From Streptomyces sp. NRRL F-5123 (GTDB taxonomy: Bacteria > Actinomycetota > Actinomycetes > Streptomycetales > Streptomycetaceae), in contig NZ_JOHY01000009.1 of assembly GCF_000721495.1 (NCBI RefSeq), positions 148,652-212,651 on the forward strand: 64,000 nt of DNA, read 5' to 3'. The notes under the pieces were generated by a model that saw only the letters and a list, made by a program, of their open reading frames with translations, was not told the DNA's origin and made no database searches. Positions within the stretch are counted from its first letter, which is position 1, and every line of letters starts with the position of its first letter. The position numbers and the translations under genes are program-made. Below, in pieces: positions 35,236 to 44,664 of the stretch.

Positions 35236-38103
35236 GTGAACCGAAAGCCCCACACTTTCGGCCGACGCCGAATGATCCGACCACCAGCCCTGGCTACTGC
35301 GGCGCTGCTCGCGGCCGCCGTACTGGTCCCCGCCGTCTCCCCCACGGCCGCTTCGGCGGCGACGGCGACCACCGCGTGGCAGAACGGCAGTTACCACGTG
35401 GACACGCCCAACGTGGTGCGCCGCTCCGACATCGTGCTGGGCTCGCCCAACTCGCAGGCCGCGCAGTCGCTGCCGCTCGGCAACGGCTCGCTCGGCGTCG
35501 CCGCGTGGGCGGCCGGCGGCTTCACCGCGCAGCTCAACCGGGCCGACACGCTGCCCGGCCGCAAGTCGCCGGGCCAGGTGCAGATTCCCGGCCTGTCCAA
35601 GCTCACCGGCGCCTCGGACTTCAAGGGCACCCTGGACCTCTACACCGGGGTGCTCACCGAGTCCGGCGGCGGCATGACGCTCAAGGCGTGGGTGTCGGCC
35701 ACCAAGGACGAGCTGGTCGTCGACGTGACCGGCGCCGACCCGAACACCGCGCAGTCCGCGACCGTCAGCCTGTGGTCGGGCCGCAGCCCGCAGGCCGCCG
35801 CGTCCGGTGCGATCGGCACGCTCGCCGAGACCTGGGTGGACAACCAGGAGGCCGGCTGGTCCGGGAAGACGTTCGGCTCGCTCGCCGCGCTGTCGGCCGG
35901 CGGCCGCAACGTGTCGGCGCGGGTGGTCGGCAACACCCAGGTGAAGGTCGACTTCACGCCGAACACCGACGGGTCGTACCGCGTCGTCGTGGGCTCGCCG
36001 ACCTGGACCGGTGGCAACGCCGCCGGCACCGCGTCGGGCCTGCTGGGCTCGGACGCGACCGCCGCCGAGTCGTCGCTGCTCGGCTCGCAGCAGTCGTGGT
36101 GGGCCAACTACTGGGCGAGCACCGGCATCCTGGAGGCCGAGTCGGCCGACGGCCAGGCCCAGTACATGGAGTCGCTGCGCACGATCTACCTCTTCATGGA
36201 GGCCGCCTCGATGCGCGCGACCGTCCCGGGCAGCCAGGCGGGTGTGGCCGACATGTTCAACTTCGGCCAGGACCACCAGAACTGGACGCCCTCGGCGACC
36301 TGGCTGTGGAATCTGCGCACCCAGATCTCGGCGAACATGTCCTCGGGCAACTTCGCCCTCAACATCCCGATCTTCAACCTCTACCAGAACAGCCTCGCCG
36401 GCATCGAGGCGTGGACGAAGCAGCAGATGGGCGGCCTCCCCGGCGCCTGCGTGCCCGAGGTCATGCGCTTCAACGGCAACGGCGGCGACCCGGGCGCCGG
36501 CGCCAACGGGGCCTGCAGCCGGCCCGGCAGCCCCAACTGGAACGCCCTGAACGTCACGTCGGGCGCGGAGATCAGCCTGTACGTGTGGCGGCAGTACCAG
36601 GACACCGGCGACCTGAACTTCCTGCGCACCTACTATCCGCTGATGAAGGACTCGGCGGTCTTCCTGCTCGCATACCAGAAGGTCGGCTCCGACGGGAAGC
36701 TGCACGCGGTCGCCAACGCGCACGAGACCCAGTGGGCGGTGCAGGACCCGACCACCGACCTCGCGGCGGACGCGGCCCTCTTCCCGGTGGTGGTCAAGGC
36801 GGCGCAGCTGCTGAACACCGGCGACACCACCCTGATCAGCCAGCTCACCACCGCCCAGGGCCAGATACCGGACTGGGCGCGTACGGACTACGGCCGCACG
36901 CAGGTGCTGCCGCCGTCCGCGGACGCCCAGGGCAACGACATGATCGCGGACTCCTACCAGCCCACCGCGACGATCAGGAACAGCGAGAACATCGGCCTGG
37001 AGCCGGTGTGGCCGTACAACCTCGTCACCGACGAGCCGGGCGCGCTGCACGACCTGGGCGTGCGCACGTACAACCACCGGCCGGTGACGGGCGGCAACGA
37101 CTGGAGCATGGACGCGATCGACGCGGCCCGGCTGGGGCTGGCGAGCGAGGTCGCGGCCAGGCTGGTGTCCATCACGCAGGGCCACCAGGTCTACATCAAC
37201 GGCCTGGCCGACCTCGGCAACAGCGTGGGCACGGAAGGCTACATCGAGCAGATCTCGGGGGTCGCCACCGCGCTGGACGAGGCGCTGGTGCAGGACTACG
37301 ACGGGCTGCTGCGGATCGCACCCGCGTGGCCGTCCGGCTGGGACGTCAGCGGCACGGTGTCGGTGCAGGGCAACACCAAGGTCGATGTCCAGGTGCAGGG
37401 CGGCACCCCGGTCACGGTCGCCATCCAGGCCGGGTCGTCGCAGACCATGCGCGTGCGCAACCCCTGGCCGGGCCAGGCGATCCAGGTCGTGAACGGGTCG
37501 TCGGGCGCCGTCGTGGTGTCCTCCACCACCGCGGGCACCGTCAGCGTGCCCGTCTCGTCCGGCCAGTCGTACCTGGTCGAGCGCACCGGCACGCCGACGG
37601 CCTCGCTGCCGTACGCCCAGGTCGGCGGCTCGCCCGCGACCGCCGCCAGACACCTGGGCAACGTGCAGATCGGCCTCGACGGCGGAGGCGGCACCAGCCC
37701 CGGCAACGGCAGCGTCATCAGCCTGCGGGCGCACGCCAACGGCGACTACGTCACGGCCGATGACGCCGGCGCGTCGCCGCTGATCGCCAACCGCACGGCG
37801 ATCGGGCCGTGGGAGCAGTTCGACGAGATCGACGCGGGCGGCGGCTACATCGCGCTGCGCGCGCACGCCGACAACAAGTACGTCACCGCCGACAACGCGG
37901 GAGCCGCGCCGCTGCTGGCGAAGGTCGACGCGGTCGGGACGTGGGAGCAGTTCCAGCTGATCCACAACGGTGACGGCAGCGTCAGCCTCAAGGCGCGCGT
38001 CAACGGCGACTACGTGACCGCGGAGAGTGCCGGCGCGCAGCCGCTCATCGCCAACCGCACGGCGATCGGCCCCTGGGAGGAGTTCGACCTGATCACCAAC
38101 TGA
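35236..38103 (+). CDS. Secreted GH95-like six-hairpin glycosidase with fascin-like beta-trefoil
   Basis: A 955-aa exported protein. A signal peptide with an Arg-rich n-region ends near residue 42 (AASAATA). The N-terminal beta domain has SLPLGNGSLGVAAW, typical of GH95 alpha-L-fucosidases and related families. The catalytic alpha/alpha barrel spans about 280-740 (WWANYWASTGILE, NAHETQWAVQDPT). Residues 830-955 contain three copies of about 45 aa (SLRAHANGDYVTADDAG; ALRAHADNKYVTADNAG; SLKARVNGDYVTAESAG), which together would form one fascin-like trefoil that may bind glycans. The GTG at 35236 follows CAGGAGG. Alpha-fucosidase or alpha-galactosidase activity is possible; the exact specificity is not readable. 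Confidence 0.72.
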   Translation: MNRKPHTFGRRRMIRPPALATAALLAAAVLVPAVSPTAASAATATTAWQNGSYHVDTPNVVRRSDIVLGSPNSQAAQSLPLGNGSLGVAAWAAGGFTAQLNRADTLPGRKSPGQVQIPGLSKLTGASDFKGTLDLYTGVLTESGGGMTLKAWVSATKDELVVDVTGADPNTAQSATVSLWSGRSPQAAASGAIGTLAETWVDNQEAGWSGKTFGSLAALSAGGRNVSARVVGNTQVKVDFTPNTDGSYRVVVGSPTWTGGNAAGTASGLLGSDATAAESSLLGSQQSWWANYWASTGILEAESADGQAQYMESLRTIYLFMEAASMRATVPGSQAGVADMFNFGQDHQNWTPSATWLWNLRTQISANMSSGNFALNIPIFNLYQNSLAGIEAWTKQQMGGLPGACVPEVMRFNGNGGDPGAGANGACSRPGSPNWNALNVTSGAEISLYVWRQYQDTGDLNFLRTYYPLMKDSAVFLLAYQKVGSDGKLHAVANAHETQWAVQDPTTDLAADAALFPVVVKAAQLLNTGDTTLISQLTTAQGQIPDWARTDYGRTQVLPPSADAQGNDMIADSYQPTATIRNSENIGLEPVWPYNLVTDEPGALHDLGVRTYNHRPVTGGNDWSMDAIDAARLGLASEVAARLVSITQGHQVYINGLADLGNSVGTEGYIEQISGVATALDEALVQDYDGLLRIAPAWPSGWDVSGTVSVQGNTKVDVQVQGGTPVTVAIQAGSSQTMRVRNPWPGQAIQVVNGSSGAVVVSSTTAGTVSVPVSSGQSYLVERTGTPTASLPYAQVGGSPATAARHLGNVQIGLDGGGGTSPGNGSVISLRAHANGDYVTADDAGASPLIANRTAIGPWEQFDEIDAGGGYIALRAHADNKYVTADNAGAAPLLAKVDAVGTWEQFQLIHNGDGSVSLKARVNGDYVTAESAGAQPLIANRTAIGPWEEFDLITN

Positions 38104-38124
38104 CCTCCCGCACAGGGCATGCAG

Positions 38125-38162
38125 CGTGCCGCGTCCGGCAACAGCACTACGGGCGCGGCACG
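38125..38162. terminator. Hairpin at the convergent GH95/poxB end
   Basis: CGTGCCGCG (38125-38133) pairs with CGCGGCACG (38154-38162). The right arm lies in the last codons of the opposite poxB gene, so the hairpin can serve the glycosidase transcript. Confidence 0.55.
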
Positions 38163-39889
38163 TTGCGCAGGTTCGAACGGGCCATCTGCACCATCTTGCC
38201 GACCCCGCCGTCCAGCACCACCTTGCCGACCGACAGCGCGAAGCCGCCGATCTGCTCGCCGGTGATCTTCGGCGGGAGGGACAGCGCGTGCGGGTCGGTC
38301 ACCACGTCGACCAGCGCCGGGCCCTTGTGCCGGAAGGCGTCCCGCAGCGCCGAGCGGAGCTCCTTCGGCTTCTCCACCCGCACCCCGTACGCGCCCGCCG
38401 CGCGCGCCACCGCCGCGAAGTCGGGGTTGTGGTTGGTGGTCCCGTACGCGGGCAGGCCCTCGACCATCATCTCCAGCTCGACCATGCCGAGCGAGGAGTT
38501 GTCGAACAGCACGACCTTCACCGGCAGGTCGTACTGCACGAGGGTGAGGAAGTCGCCCATCAGCATGCTGAAGCCGCCGTCGCCGGACATCGACACGACC
38601 TGGCGCCCGCGATCCAGGAACTGCGCGCCGATTGCCTGCGGCAGCGCGTTGGCCATCGAGCCGTGCGTGAACGAACCGATGACCCGGCGGCGGCCGTTGG
38701 GCGTCAGGTAGCGGGCCGCCCAGACGTTGCACATGCCGGTGTCGACGGTGAAGACCGCGTCGTCGTCGGCCTCCTCGTCCAGCACCGAGGCCACGTACTC
38801 GGGGTGGATCGGCCGGTGCCTGTCGACCTTGCGGGTGTAGGCCTTGACGACGCCCTCCAGCGCGTCGCTGTGCTTCTTCAGCATCCGGTCCAGGAAGCGC
38901 CGGTCGGTCTTCTCCCGCACCTTCGGGGTCAGGCAGCGCAGCGTCTCGCCGACGTCCCCCCACACCGCCAGGTCCAACTTCGAACGGCGGCCGAGGTGTT
39001 CGGGCCGCATGTCGACCTGGACGATCGCCACGTCGTCGGGCAGGAAGGCGTTGTACGGGAAGTCGGTGCCCAGCAGGATCAGCAGGTCGCACTCGTGCAT
39101 CGCCTCGTACGCCGCCCCGTAGCCGAGCAGGCCGCTCATGCCGACGTCGTAGGGGTTGTCGAACTGGATCCATTCCTTGCCGCGCAGCGCGTGCCCCACG
39201 GGTGACTTGACGCGCTCGGCGAAGGCCATCACCTCGTCGTGCGCACCCGCCGTGCCGCTGCCGCAGAAGAGGGTGATCCGCCGGGCGCCGTCCACCATAC
39301 GGGCCAGCGCGTCGAGTTCGGCGTCGCCCGGTCGCACGGTGGGGCGGCGGGTGACGAGCGCGTGCTCGATGCTGCGCTGCGGCGCGGGGTGGGCGGCGAT
39401 GTCGCCGGGCAGGCTGATGACCGACACCCCGCCGCGGCCCACTGCGTGCTGGATCGCGGTCTGCAGCACCCGCGGCATCTGGGCGGCGCTGGAGATCAGC
39501 TCGCTGTAGTGGCTGCACTCGGTGAACAGCCGGTCCGGGTGCGTCTCCTGGAAGTAGCTCGTGCCGATCTCGCTGCTGGGGATGTGCGAGGCGAGCGCGA
39601 GCACCGGGGCCATCGAGCGGTGCGCGTCGAAGAGCCCGTTGATGAGGTGCAGGTTGCCCGGCCCGCAGGACCCGGCGCACGCCGCGAGCCGCCCGGTGAG
39701 CTGCGCCTCCGCGCCCGCGGCGAACGCGGCGGTCTCCTCGTGCCGGACGTGCACCCATTCGAGCGAGCGCGTGCGCCGCACCGCGTCGACGACGGGGTTG
39801 AGGCTGTCGCCCACGACCCCGTAGAGCCGCTGCACGCCCGCGCGTACGAGGATGTCGATGAACTGCTCGGCCACGGTCTGCTTCGCCAT
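38147..39889 (-). CDS. poxB: Thiamine-diphosphate-dependent pyruvate oxidase/dehydrogenase (PoxB-like)
   Basis: A 580-aa ThDP enzyme. The N-terminal pyrimidine-binding domain holds VGDSLNPVVDAV and the catalytic glutamate in HVRHEETAAFAAG. The central FAD-type domain follows, and the C-terminal diphosphate-binding motif is GDGGFSMLMGDFLTLVQYDLPVKVVLFDN. It resembles pyruvate dehydrogenase (quinone) PoxB, which makes acetate and CO2 from pyruvate and feeds electrons to quinones; acetolactate synthases are related but have other partner genes. The ATG at 39889 follows GGAG. It is monocistronic, with repeats upstream. Confidence 0.83.
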   Translation of the reverse strand: MAKQTVAEQFIDILVRAGVQRLYGVVGDSLNPVVDAVRRTRSLEWVHVRHEETAAFAAGAEAQLTGRLAACAGSCGPGNLHLINGLFDAHRSMAPVLALASHIPSSEIGTSYFQETHPDRLFTECSHYSELISSAAQMPRVLQTAIQHAVGRGGVSVISLPGDIAAHPAPQRSIEHALVTRRPTVRPGDAELDALARMVDGARRITLFCGSGTAGAHDEVMAFAERVKSPVGHALRGKEWIQFDNPYDVGMSGLLGYGAAYEAMHECDLLILLGTDFPYNAFLPDDVAIVQVDMRPEHLGRRSKLDLAVWGDVGETLRCLTPKVREKTDRRFLDRMLKKHSDALEGVVKAYTRKVDRHRPIHPEYVASVLDEEADDDAVFTVDTGMCNVWAARYLTPNGRRRVIGSFTHGSMANALPQAIGAQFLDRGRQVVSMSGDGGFSMLMGDFLTLVQYDLPVKVVLFDNSSLGMVELEMMVEGLPAYGTTNHNPDFAAVARAAGAYGVRVEKPKELRSALRDAFRHKGPALVDVVTDPHALSLPPKITGEQIGGFALSVGKVVLDGGVGKMVQMARSNLRNVPRP

Positions 39890-40119
39890 GTATCCATCTC
39901 CGCACGAGCGCGGAGCCGCCGCATCCGCGGGACCGCGGGACCGCGGGAGACCGCGGGGTGCAGGGCGACGGGGCCGGTACGCGGACGGTCGCGGGCCCGC
40001 GGCGGACGGGCCCGGCCCGCCAGGTGGGCCCGGCCCGCCGGGTGGGCAGCTCCGGGAGAGCGTTCACCCGGCCGGGGGCCAGGCCGTACGGGGGCCAGGC
40101 CCGTACGGGGGCGGCTCGT

Positions 40120-40230
40120 CTCAGGCCTCAGGCGCCGGGCGCCGGGCGCGGGGTCCCGGACGGGCGCCGGGCGCCAGGTGCCGGGCGCCGGGCGCCGGGC
40201 GCCAGGCGTCAGGCGTCAGGCGTCAGGCGT
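40120..40230. repeat. GGCGCCG / AGGCGTC minisatellite
   Basis: The 333 bases before poxB contain no gene. Near their end, runs of GCCGGGC-type units pass into four tandem AGGCGTC heptamers (40204-40230). The stop codon of the PP2C-like gene lies inside the heptamer run. Confidence 0.7.
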
Positions 40231-43200
40231 CCCAGACGGTCGCCGCCGTGCGGTCGTCGGCGTAGCCCTTGACCCGGGTCTGGACGTCGGCCAGGTAGCC
40301 CGCGAGGCCCGGTGCGCGGCCGCCGCCCCAGCGCTCCGCGAGCAGCGCCGCAAGCTCCGGCTCGCCCCGCAGCGGCTCGGCCAGCCCGGCGCTGCACATC
40401 ACGAGGGCGTCACCTGCCTGCGCGGACGTCGCCCGGAAACGGAAGGGCGATCCGGCGTCCTCCGGGGCGGTGTCCAGGTCCTGCCAGACCCCGTCCCGCA
40501 CCCGGAAGAGCCCGCCGTCGCCGACCCCGAAGAAGAGCCGGATCCGGCACCGCGGATCCACCGGCAGCAGCAGGCAGCGCAGTGACGCGGTGTAGGCGCC
40601 GTCCTCCAGGCCGAGGTCTTCGCCGCGCGCCCGCAGCCGCCCGTAGCAGCGGTCGGTGAGCCGGTGCAGGCCCGACTTGAGCGCGCCGCGCCGGGCCGCC
40701 CGCAGGTCGCCGGCCAGCCGCTCACGGCTGCGGCCGACAGCCCCGGCGATCCACCGCACGGCGTCCTGCGCGGCGCGGTGCGCGTCGTCCGCGGCCCGCG
40801 CGCCGCTGGCCATCGCGACCAGCAGCAGGGCGTCGTCGCCGGAGCCGAAGCGGGCGGTGAGCAGCGCGTCGCGTCGCGGCTGGCCGCGGTAGCGCGCGGA
40901 GTCCCCGCGCAGGCTGACCGTACGCAGCGTCATGCCCGCGTACCGCGCGCCGTCCAGCACGGTGTCGGGCACCAGGCCGTCCAGACCCTCGGGATCGGCC
41001 TCGGGCCAGGCGGTCGGCTCGGCCGCGTACGTCGGCGGGCTGCCGCCCACCACGGTCGCGGCCGGCTCCTCCTCCGCCGCGGCCACCCACCCGGGCGGCA
41101 GCTCGGGGGCCCACCGCACGGCCCCCTCCGTGTACGCCGTCTCGCCCCACGCCGCGGCTTCGGCGGGCGGCAGCTCGGCCCGCACGGCGGGCGGCTCGAT
41201 CGCGGTGGGCGGCGCGGGCGCGGCGCCGGGGCTCACCCCGCCGGCCGCTGCGGGCCGCAGGGCGGGCGCACCGGCGGGGTCCGCGCCGTCCGCCGGGAAG
41301 TCGGGCCCGGCCCCGGCCCCCGGCTCGCCCGCGGGGGGCACCGCCCGTGCCGGGGAGGCGAACGCGTCGGCCAGCGAACGGTAGGGCTCGCCCGCCCCGG
41401 ACACCGCGGGCCCTCGCGACGGCACGGACCGCGGATCCGCCGCCGCCCGCGCGAGGGGCCCGGCCGGACCGACCGGAGGTACGTACGGCTGCGGCACGCC
41501 GGGGGCGGCGATCTCGGGCCCCGGGGCCGTTGCGCCGGACACGGGCGGGGGCGGCACGATCGGCTCGGGGCCGGAGGCGGGTGCCACGGGCGGGGCGGGC
41601 GGCGCGAATTGCGCGGCGGGGGCAACCGCCCCGGCAGGCGGCACGGCCCCGGGCCCGCTCACGGGCTGCGCGGGCTGCGGCCCAGGCGCCACCGGCGGCG
41701 CGGGAGCAACCGCACCGGCAGGCGGCACGGCCCCGGGCCCGCTCGGGGCCTGCGGTCCAGAGGCAGCCGCACCGGCGGGCGGCACCGGGTCGGCCTCGCT
41801 CGTGGGTGGTGCCTGCTCGACCGGCAGTACGTCAGCGGCGGGCGAGGTGCGGTAAGGGTTCTCCTCGGGCGCGACGCGGGGGGAACGCGGCGGTGCGTAC
41901 GGGCCGCGTTCGGCGGGGGCCGGGGACGACCAGGGCTCCGCCGGGCTGAACGTGGCGTCAGGCCCCGGCGCGGGCGGGCGCTCCTGCTGCTCGGGGAAGC
42001 GCGGGACCGGCCACCCCGCGGGTGGTGCCGACGTCCACGGTTCCGCCGGGGCGGGCGGTGCGGCGCCCCACTCCGGGGCCGCGGCCTCGGCTCGCGGCTC
42101 CGGCTCCGGCCCCGGCCCGGGGCGCGGCTGCACCGGGCGGCCCTCCGCGGTTCCGGGCCGCGGCGACCACACGGGCCAGCGGCGCTGCGTGTCGGGCCCG
42201 GCCTGCGCACCCGCACCCGCACCCGCACCCGGCGCTTCCTCCGCGCCCGGCTCCTCGCCGCGGTCCTCGCCCGGCGAGGGGAACATGGGACGGGCCGCCC
42301 ACGCATCCCACGGCGGCGCCTCGGCACCCCGCCCTTCCGGCACGTCCTCCGGCGCGCTGCCGCCCTCACCGGCGGAGGTGCCGTACGCATCGGGGCCCGC
42401 CTCACTCGCGAACCCCGGTGTACCGCCCGGCGCGTACCCGGCGGACGGCGGCGCGACGTCACCCGCCGCGGGTCCCCCGGACGCACCCGGCGCGCGGGCC
42501 CCCGGCGGAACCGTCCCACCCTCGTCCGGCACGGGCGCGGCCCCCGGGGCCGGAGCCGCCGGCGGGGCGACCTCCTCGCCGGCCTGCGGCGGAGCCACCG
42601 GCAATGCACGCCCCGGCAACCGCACGACCGGCACCCTCGGCGTACCCCCCACGGGGGCACCCTCCCCCCGAGTCACCGACCCAACCTCCGACCCGCCGGG
42701 CCCACCCGACGCGGGCGCGCCCGGCAAGGCAGTCCCACCCTCACCCGCACCGACGGGATCCGGCACATCCGCCCCAGACCCACCCGCCGGAGGCCCACCC
42801 GGCACACCAGGCCCACCGGGCGCAGGCGCCACCGGCGGGGCAACCCCCTCCCCACCCTCACCCCGCGCGGGCGCCACCGGCCCAGGCGAACCCGGCCCGC
42901 CCGGCGCAGGCGCCACCGGCGGGGCAACCCCCTCCCTACCCTCACCCCGCGCGGGCGCCACCGGCCCGGGCGAACCCGGCCCACCGGGCGCAGGCGCCAC
43001 CGGCGGCGGGGTGCGGGTCGGGCGAGGCCAGGACGGTGGGGGCGGCGGGGGGACGGGGCGGCGCAGCCGGAGCGTGTCGGCGGGGGGCGACGCGGGCGGC
43101 GGCGGGGACATCGCGCTCACAGCCGTGTCGAAGTGCTCGTCGATCGAGTCCGGCGCCCGACCCCCCGCACCGGCCACGCCACCGGCCTCCTCGTCGTACA

Positions 43201-43255
43201 ACTGCCGCCACCAGTCGTCTTCTTGACGCTTCGGTGAGTCCCCCTGCTGCCTCAT
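40223..43255 (-). CDS. Proline-rich protein with degenerate PP2C-like phosphatase domain
   Basis: A 1,010-aa protein. Residues 1-60 are charged (RQEDDWWRQLYDEEAGG). Residues 60-740 are Pro/Ala/Gly-rich and disordered, including tandem 28-aa repeats (APPVAPAPGGPGSPGPVAPA type). Residues 770-1010 resemble PP2C phosphatases (RGDSARYRGQPRRDALL, FFGVGDGGLFRVRDG, GYADDRTAATVW). Two metal-binding signatures are changed: the DGMGG block reads MASGAR and the SDGL block reads SAGL. It is therefore probably not a normal metal phosphatase but a binding or scaffold protein. The ATG at 43255 was chosen from the conserved charged N-terminus. No signal peptide or membrane helix is present. Confidence 0.75.
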   Translation of the reverse strand: MRQQGDSPKRQEDDWWRQLYDEEAGGVAGAGGRAPDSIDEHFDTAVSAMSPPPPASPPADTLRLRRPVPPPPPPSWPRPTRTPPPVAPAPGGPGSPGPVAPARGEGREGVAPPVAPAPGGPGSPGPVAPARGEGGEGVAPPVAPAPGGPGVPGGPPAGGSGADVPDPVGAGEGGTALPGAPASGGPGGSEVGSVTRGEGAPVGGTPRVPVVRLPGRALPVAPPQAGEEVAPPAAPAPGAAPVPDEGGTVPPGARAPGASGGPAAGDVAPPSAGYAPGGTPGFASEAGPDAYGTSAGEGGSAPEDVPEGRGAEAPPWDAWAARPMFPSPGEDRGEEPGAEEAPGAGAGAGAQAGPDTQRRWPVWSPRPGTAEGRPVQPRPGPGPEPEPRAEAAAPEWGAAPPAPAEPWTSAPPAGWPVPRFPEQQERPPAPGPDATFSPAEPWSSPAPAERGPYAPPRSPRVAPEENPYRTSPAADVLPVEQAPPTSEADPVPPAGAAASGPQAPSGPGAVPPAGAVAPAPPVAPGPQPAQPVSGPGAVPPAGAVAPAAQFAPPAPPVAPASGPEPIVPPPPVSGATAPGPEIAAPGVPQPYVPPVGPAGPLARAAADPRSVPSRGPAVSGAGEPYRSLADAFASPARAVPPAGEPGAGAGPDFPADGADPAGAPALRPAAAGGVSPGAAPAPPTAIEPPAVRAELPPAEAAAWGETAYTEGAVRWAPELPPGWVAAAEEEPAATVVGGSPPTYAAEPTAWPEADPEGLDGLVPDTVLDGARYAGMTLRTVSLRGDSARYRGQPRRDALLTARFGSGDDALLLVAMASGARAADDAHRAAQDAVRWIAGAVGRSRERLAGDLRAARRGALKSGLHRLTDRCYGRLRARGEDLGLEDGAYTASLRCLLLPVDPRCRIRLFFGVGDGGLFRVRDGVWQDLDTAPEDAGSPFRFRATSAQAGDALVMCSAGLAEPLRGEPELAALLAERWGGGRAPGLAGYLADVQTRVKGYADDRTAATVWDA
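42800..43015. repeat. 84-bp in-frame tandem repeats within the PP2C-like gene
   Basis: About 2.6 copies of an 84-bp unit (for example CGCGCGGGCGCCACCGGCCC at 42865 and 42949) encode 28-aa Pro/Gly/Ala repeats. The period is a multiple of three, so copy number can change without frameshift. Confidence 0.85.
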
Positions 43256-43448
43256 GCCCCTATTGTCCACCGCCCGGCCCGCCGGGAAACGTGGAATCGC
43301 CGCACCGCGCGCCGCCCTTCGCCGCCCGCTCCCCCACCGCACCGGCCCCACCAGCACCATCGCCCGCAGCCGGCGGCGCGTACCCGTACGGAGGTGCCAA
43401 GGGCCACCCGCGGCGGCGGGAAGCGCGCGGATCCGGCAGGGTGGGTCC

Positions 43449-43934
43449 ATGGGGACCGCGCAGACGGGGCTGATCGGCATCGTGATGCTGCTCGGCCTGG
43501 TGTGCGTGCCCGTGCCCGGTGTTCCCGGCACGCTGCTGTGCTGGGCGGCGGTGCTGTGGTGGGCGACGTCCGAGCACACGAGCCTGACGTGGGGCGTGCT
43601 CGCCGGGGCCACGGGGGTGCTGGCGGTCGCCCAGGTGGTGCTGTGGCTGCTGCCGAACCGCCGGATCCGCGCGTCCGGCCTCGCCTGGCGGACGGTGATC
43701 GACGCGGGGGCGGTCGCGATCGCCGGCTTCTTCCTCGTCCCGGTGCTCGGCGCCGTCCTGGGCTTCGTGGGCTATCTGTACGTGTCCCAGCGCGTCCGGC
43801 TGGGCGGCGGCCACCGCGCCGCGTGGGGCGCGACGCGTACGGCGATGCGCGCGGTGGGCACGTCCGTGCTGGTCGAGCTGCTGGCGTGTCTGCTGGTCGC
43901 GGGTACGTGGCTGGGCGCGGTGATCGCGTCCTGA
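43449..43934 (+). CDS. DUF456 membrane protein
   Basis: A 161-aa membrane protein with four hydrophobic segments and the family-typical start GLIGIVMLLGLVCVPVPGVPGTLLCW. A second repeat-like half (AVAIAGFFLVPVLGAVLGFVGYLY) shows internal duplication. DUF456 has no established function. The ATG at 43449 follows a CAGGGTGGG stretch. It diverges from the PP2C-like gene, with the promoters sharing 193 bases. Confidence 0.8.
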   Translation: MGTAQTGLIGIVMLLGLVCVPVPGVPGTLLCWAAVLWWATSEHTSLTWGVLAGATGVLAVAQVVLWLLPNRRIRASGLAWRTVIDAGAVAIAGFFLVPVLGAVLGFVGYLYVSQRVRLGGGHRAAWGATRTAMRAVGTSVLVELLACLLVAGTWLGAVIAS

Positions 43935-43990
43935 CCCCGGGCAGGGGCCCGGACCGGGACCCGGATCCGGGCGGCGCCACCGCCCGCGGT

Positions 43991-44338
43991 TCAGCGGTGC
44001 GAGAGGACGATGACCACTTTCCCGCCGGGGTCGCGGACGAAGAAGCGCCGCACGCCCCACTCCTCGTCCTGCAGCGGGTGCACGATCTCCGCACCGCTGC
44101 GCAGTACGCGGGCGTAGACCCTGTCCACGTCGTCCACCTCGATGCTGATGTCCGGGCTCACGGGCGCGGTCGCGTCGGCGGACATCACGCTGAGCTGCGC
44201 GGCGGGCTCGACGGGGGAGGCGAGCGTCATGATCCAGCCGTGGTCCATGACCGGCTCCAGGCCGATCAGCCCGTAGAACTCCCGGCTCCGCTCGGCGGCC
44301 AGGGAATGGACGACGGTCACCACACGGCGTACGACCAC
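43991..44338 (-). CDS. VOC/glyoxalase-fold protein
   Basis: A 115-aa single-domain protein of the vicinal oxygen chelate superfamily (SLAAERSREFYGLIGLEPVMDH, then DVDRVYARVLRSGAEIVHPLQDEEWGVRRFFVRDPGGKVV). Such proteins act as glyoxalases, dioxygenases or drug-binding resistance proteins, and sequence alone does not tell which. The GTG at 44338 follows GAGGGGAG. Confidence 0.8.
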   Translation of the reverse strand: MVVRRVVTVVHSLAAERSREFYGLIGLEPVMDHGWIMTLASPVEPAAQLSVMSADATAPVSPDISIEVDDVDRVYARVLRSGAEIVHPLQDEEWGVRRFFVRDPGGKVVIVLSHR

Positions 44339-44664
44339 GGGCTGCTCCCCTCGGCGAGCGGTCAGGGCGGGGCCCGGCAGGCACGGCCCCCGCCCATTCC
44401 ACCACGCCCGCCACCACCTTGCCCGCACGCCCGAACACCCGAACGCCCACACGCGCCCGCACACCTGCGCCCGCGTCCGCGTCCGGCCCGGCGGCCTCCC
44501 CCGGACGACCCCGGCCGCCGGGACGGGACGGACAGGGCAGAGGGAACGGGACGGAGGGGACGGGCCCGACAGCACGGGGACGGGCTACTCCGTCCGACCG
44601 AGGCAACACGCCCTACGCCGCGGGCCCGATGCGGGTCCGCCGGGGCGGTGGCAGGGTGGACGGC
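44339..44664. other. Noncoding stretch, divergent promoters
   Basis: This 326-base interval lies between the VOC and PPOX-fold genes. It holds Pro-codon-like C-rich sequence and several GGGACGG-type short repeats (44520-44590), but no gene, palindrome or RNA I can support. Confidence 0.4.

Noticed and set aside
35152..37965. A 2.8-kb open frame opposite the GH95-like gene
   Set aside because: Antisense shadow caused by high third-position GC; the plus-strand frame has a ribosome site, signal peptide and family motifs.
42800..43015. CRISPR array
   Set aside because: The regular 84-bp repeats are in frame within a proline-rich coding region, with no spacers or cas genes.
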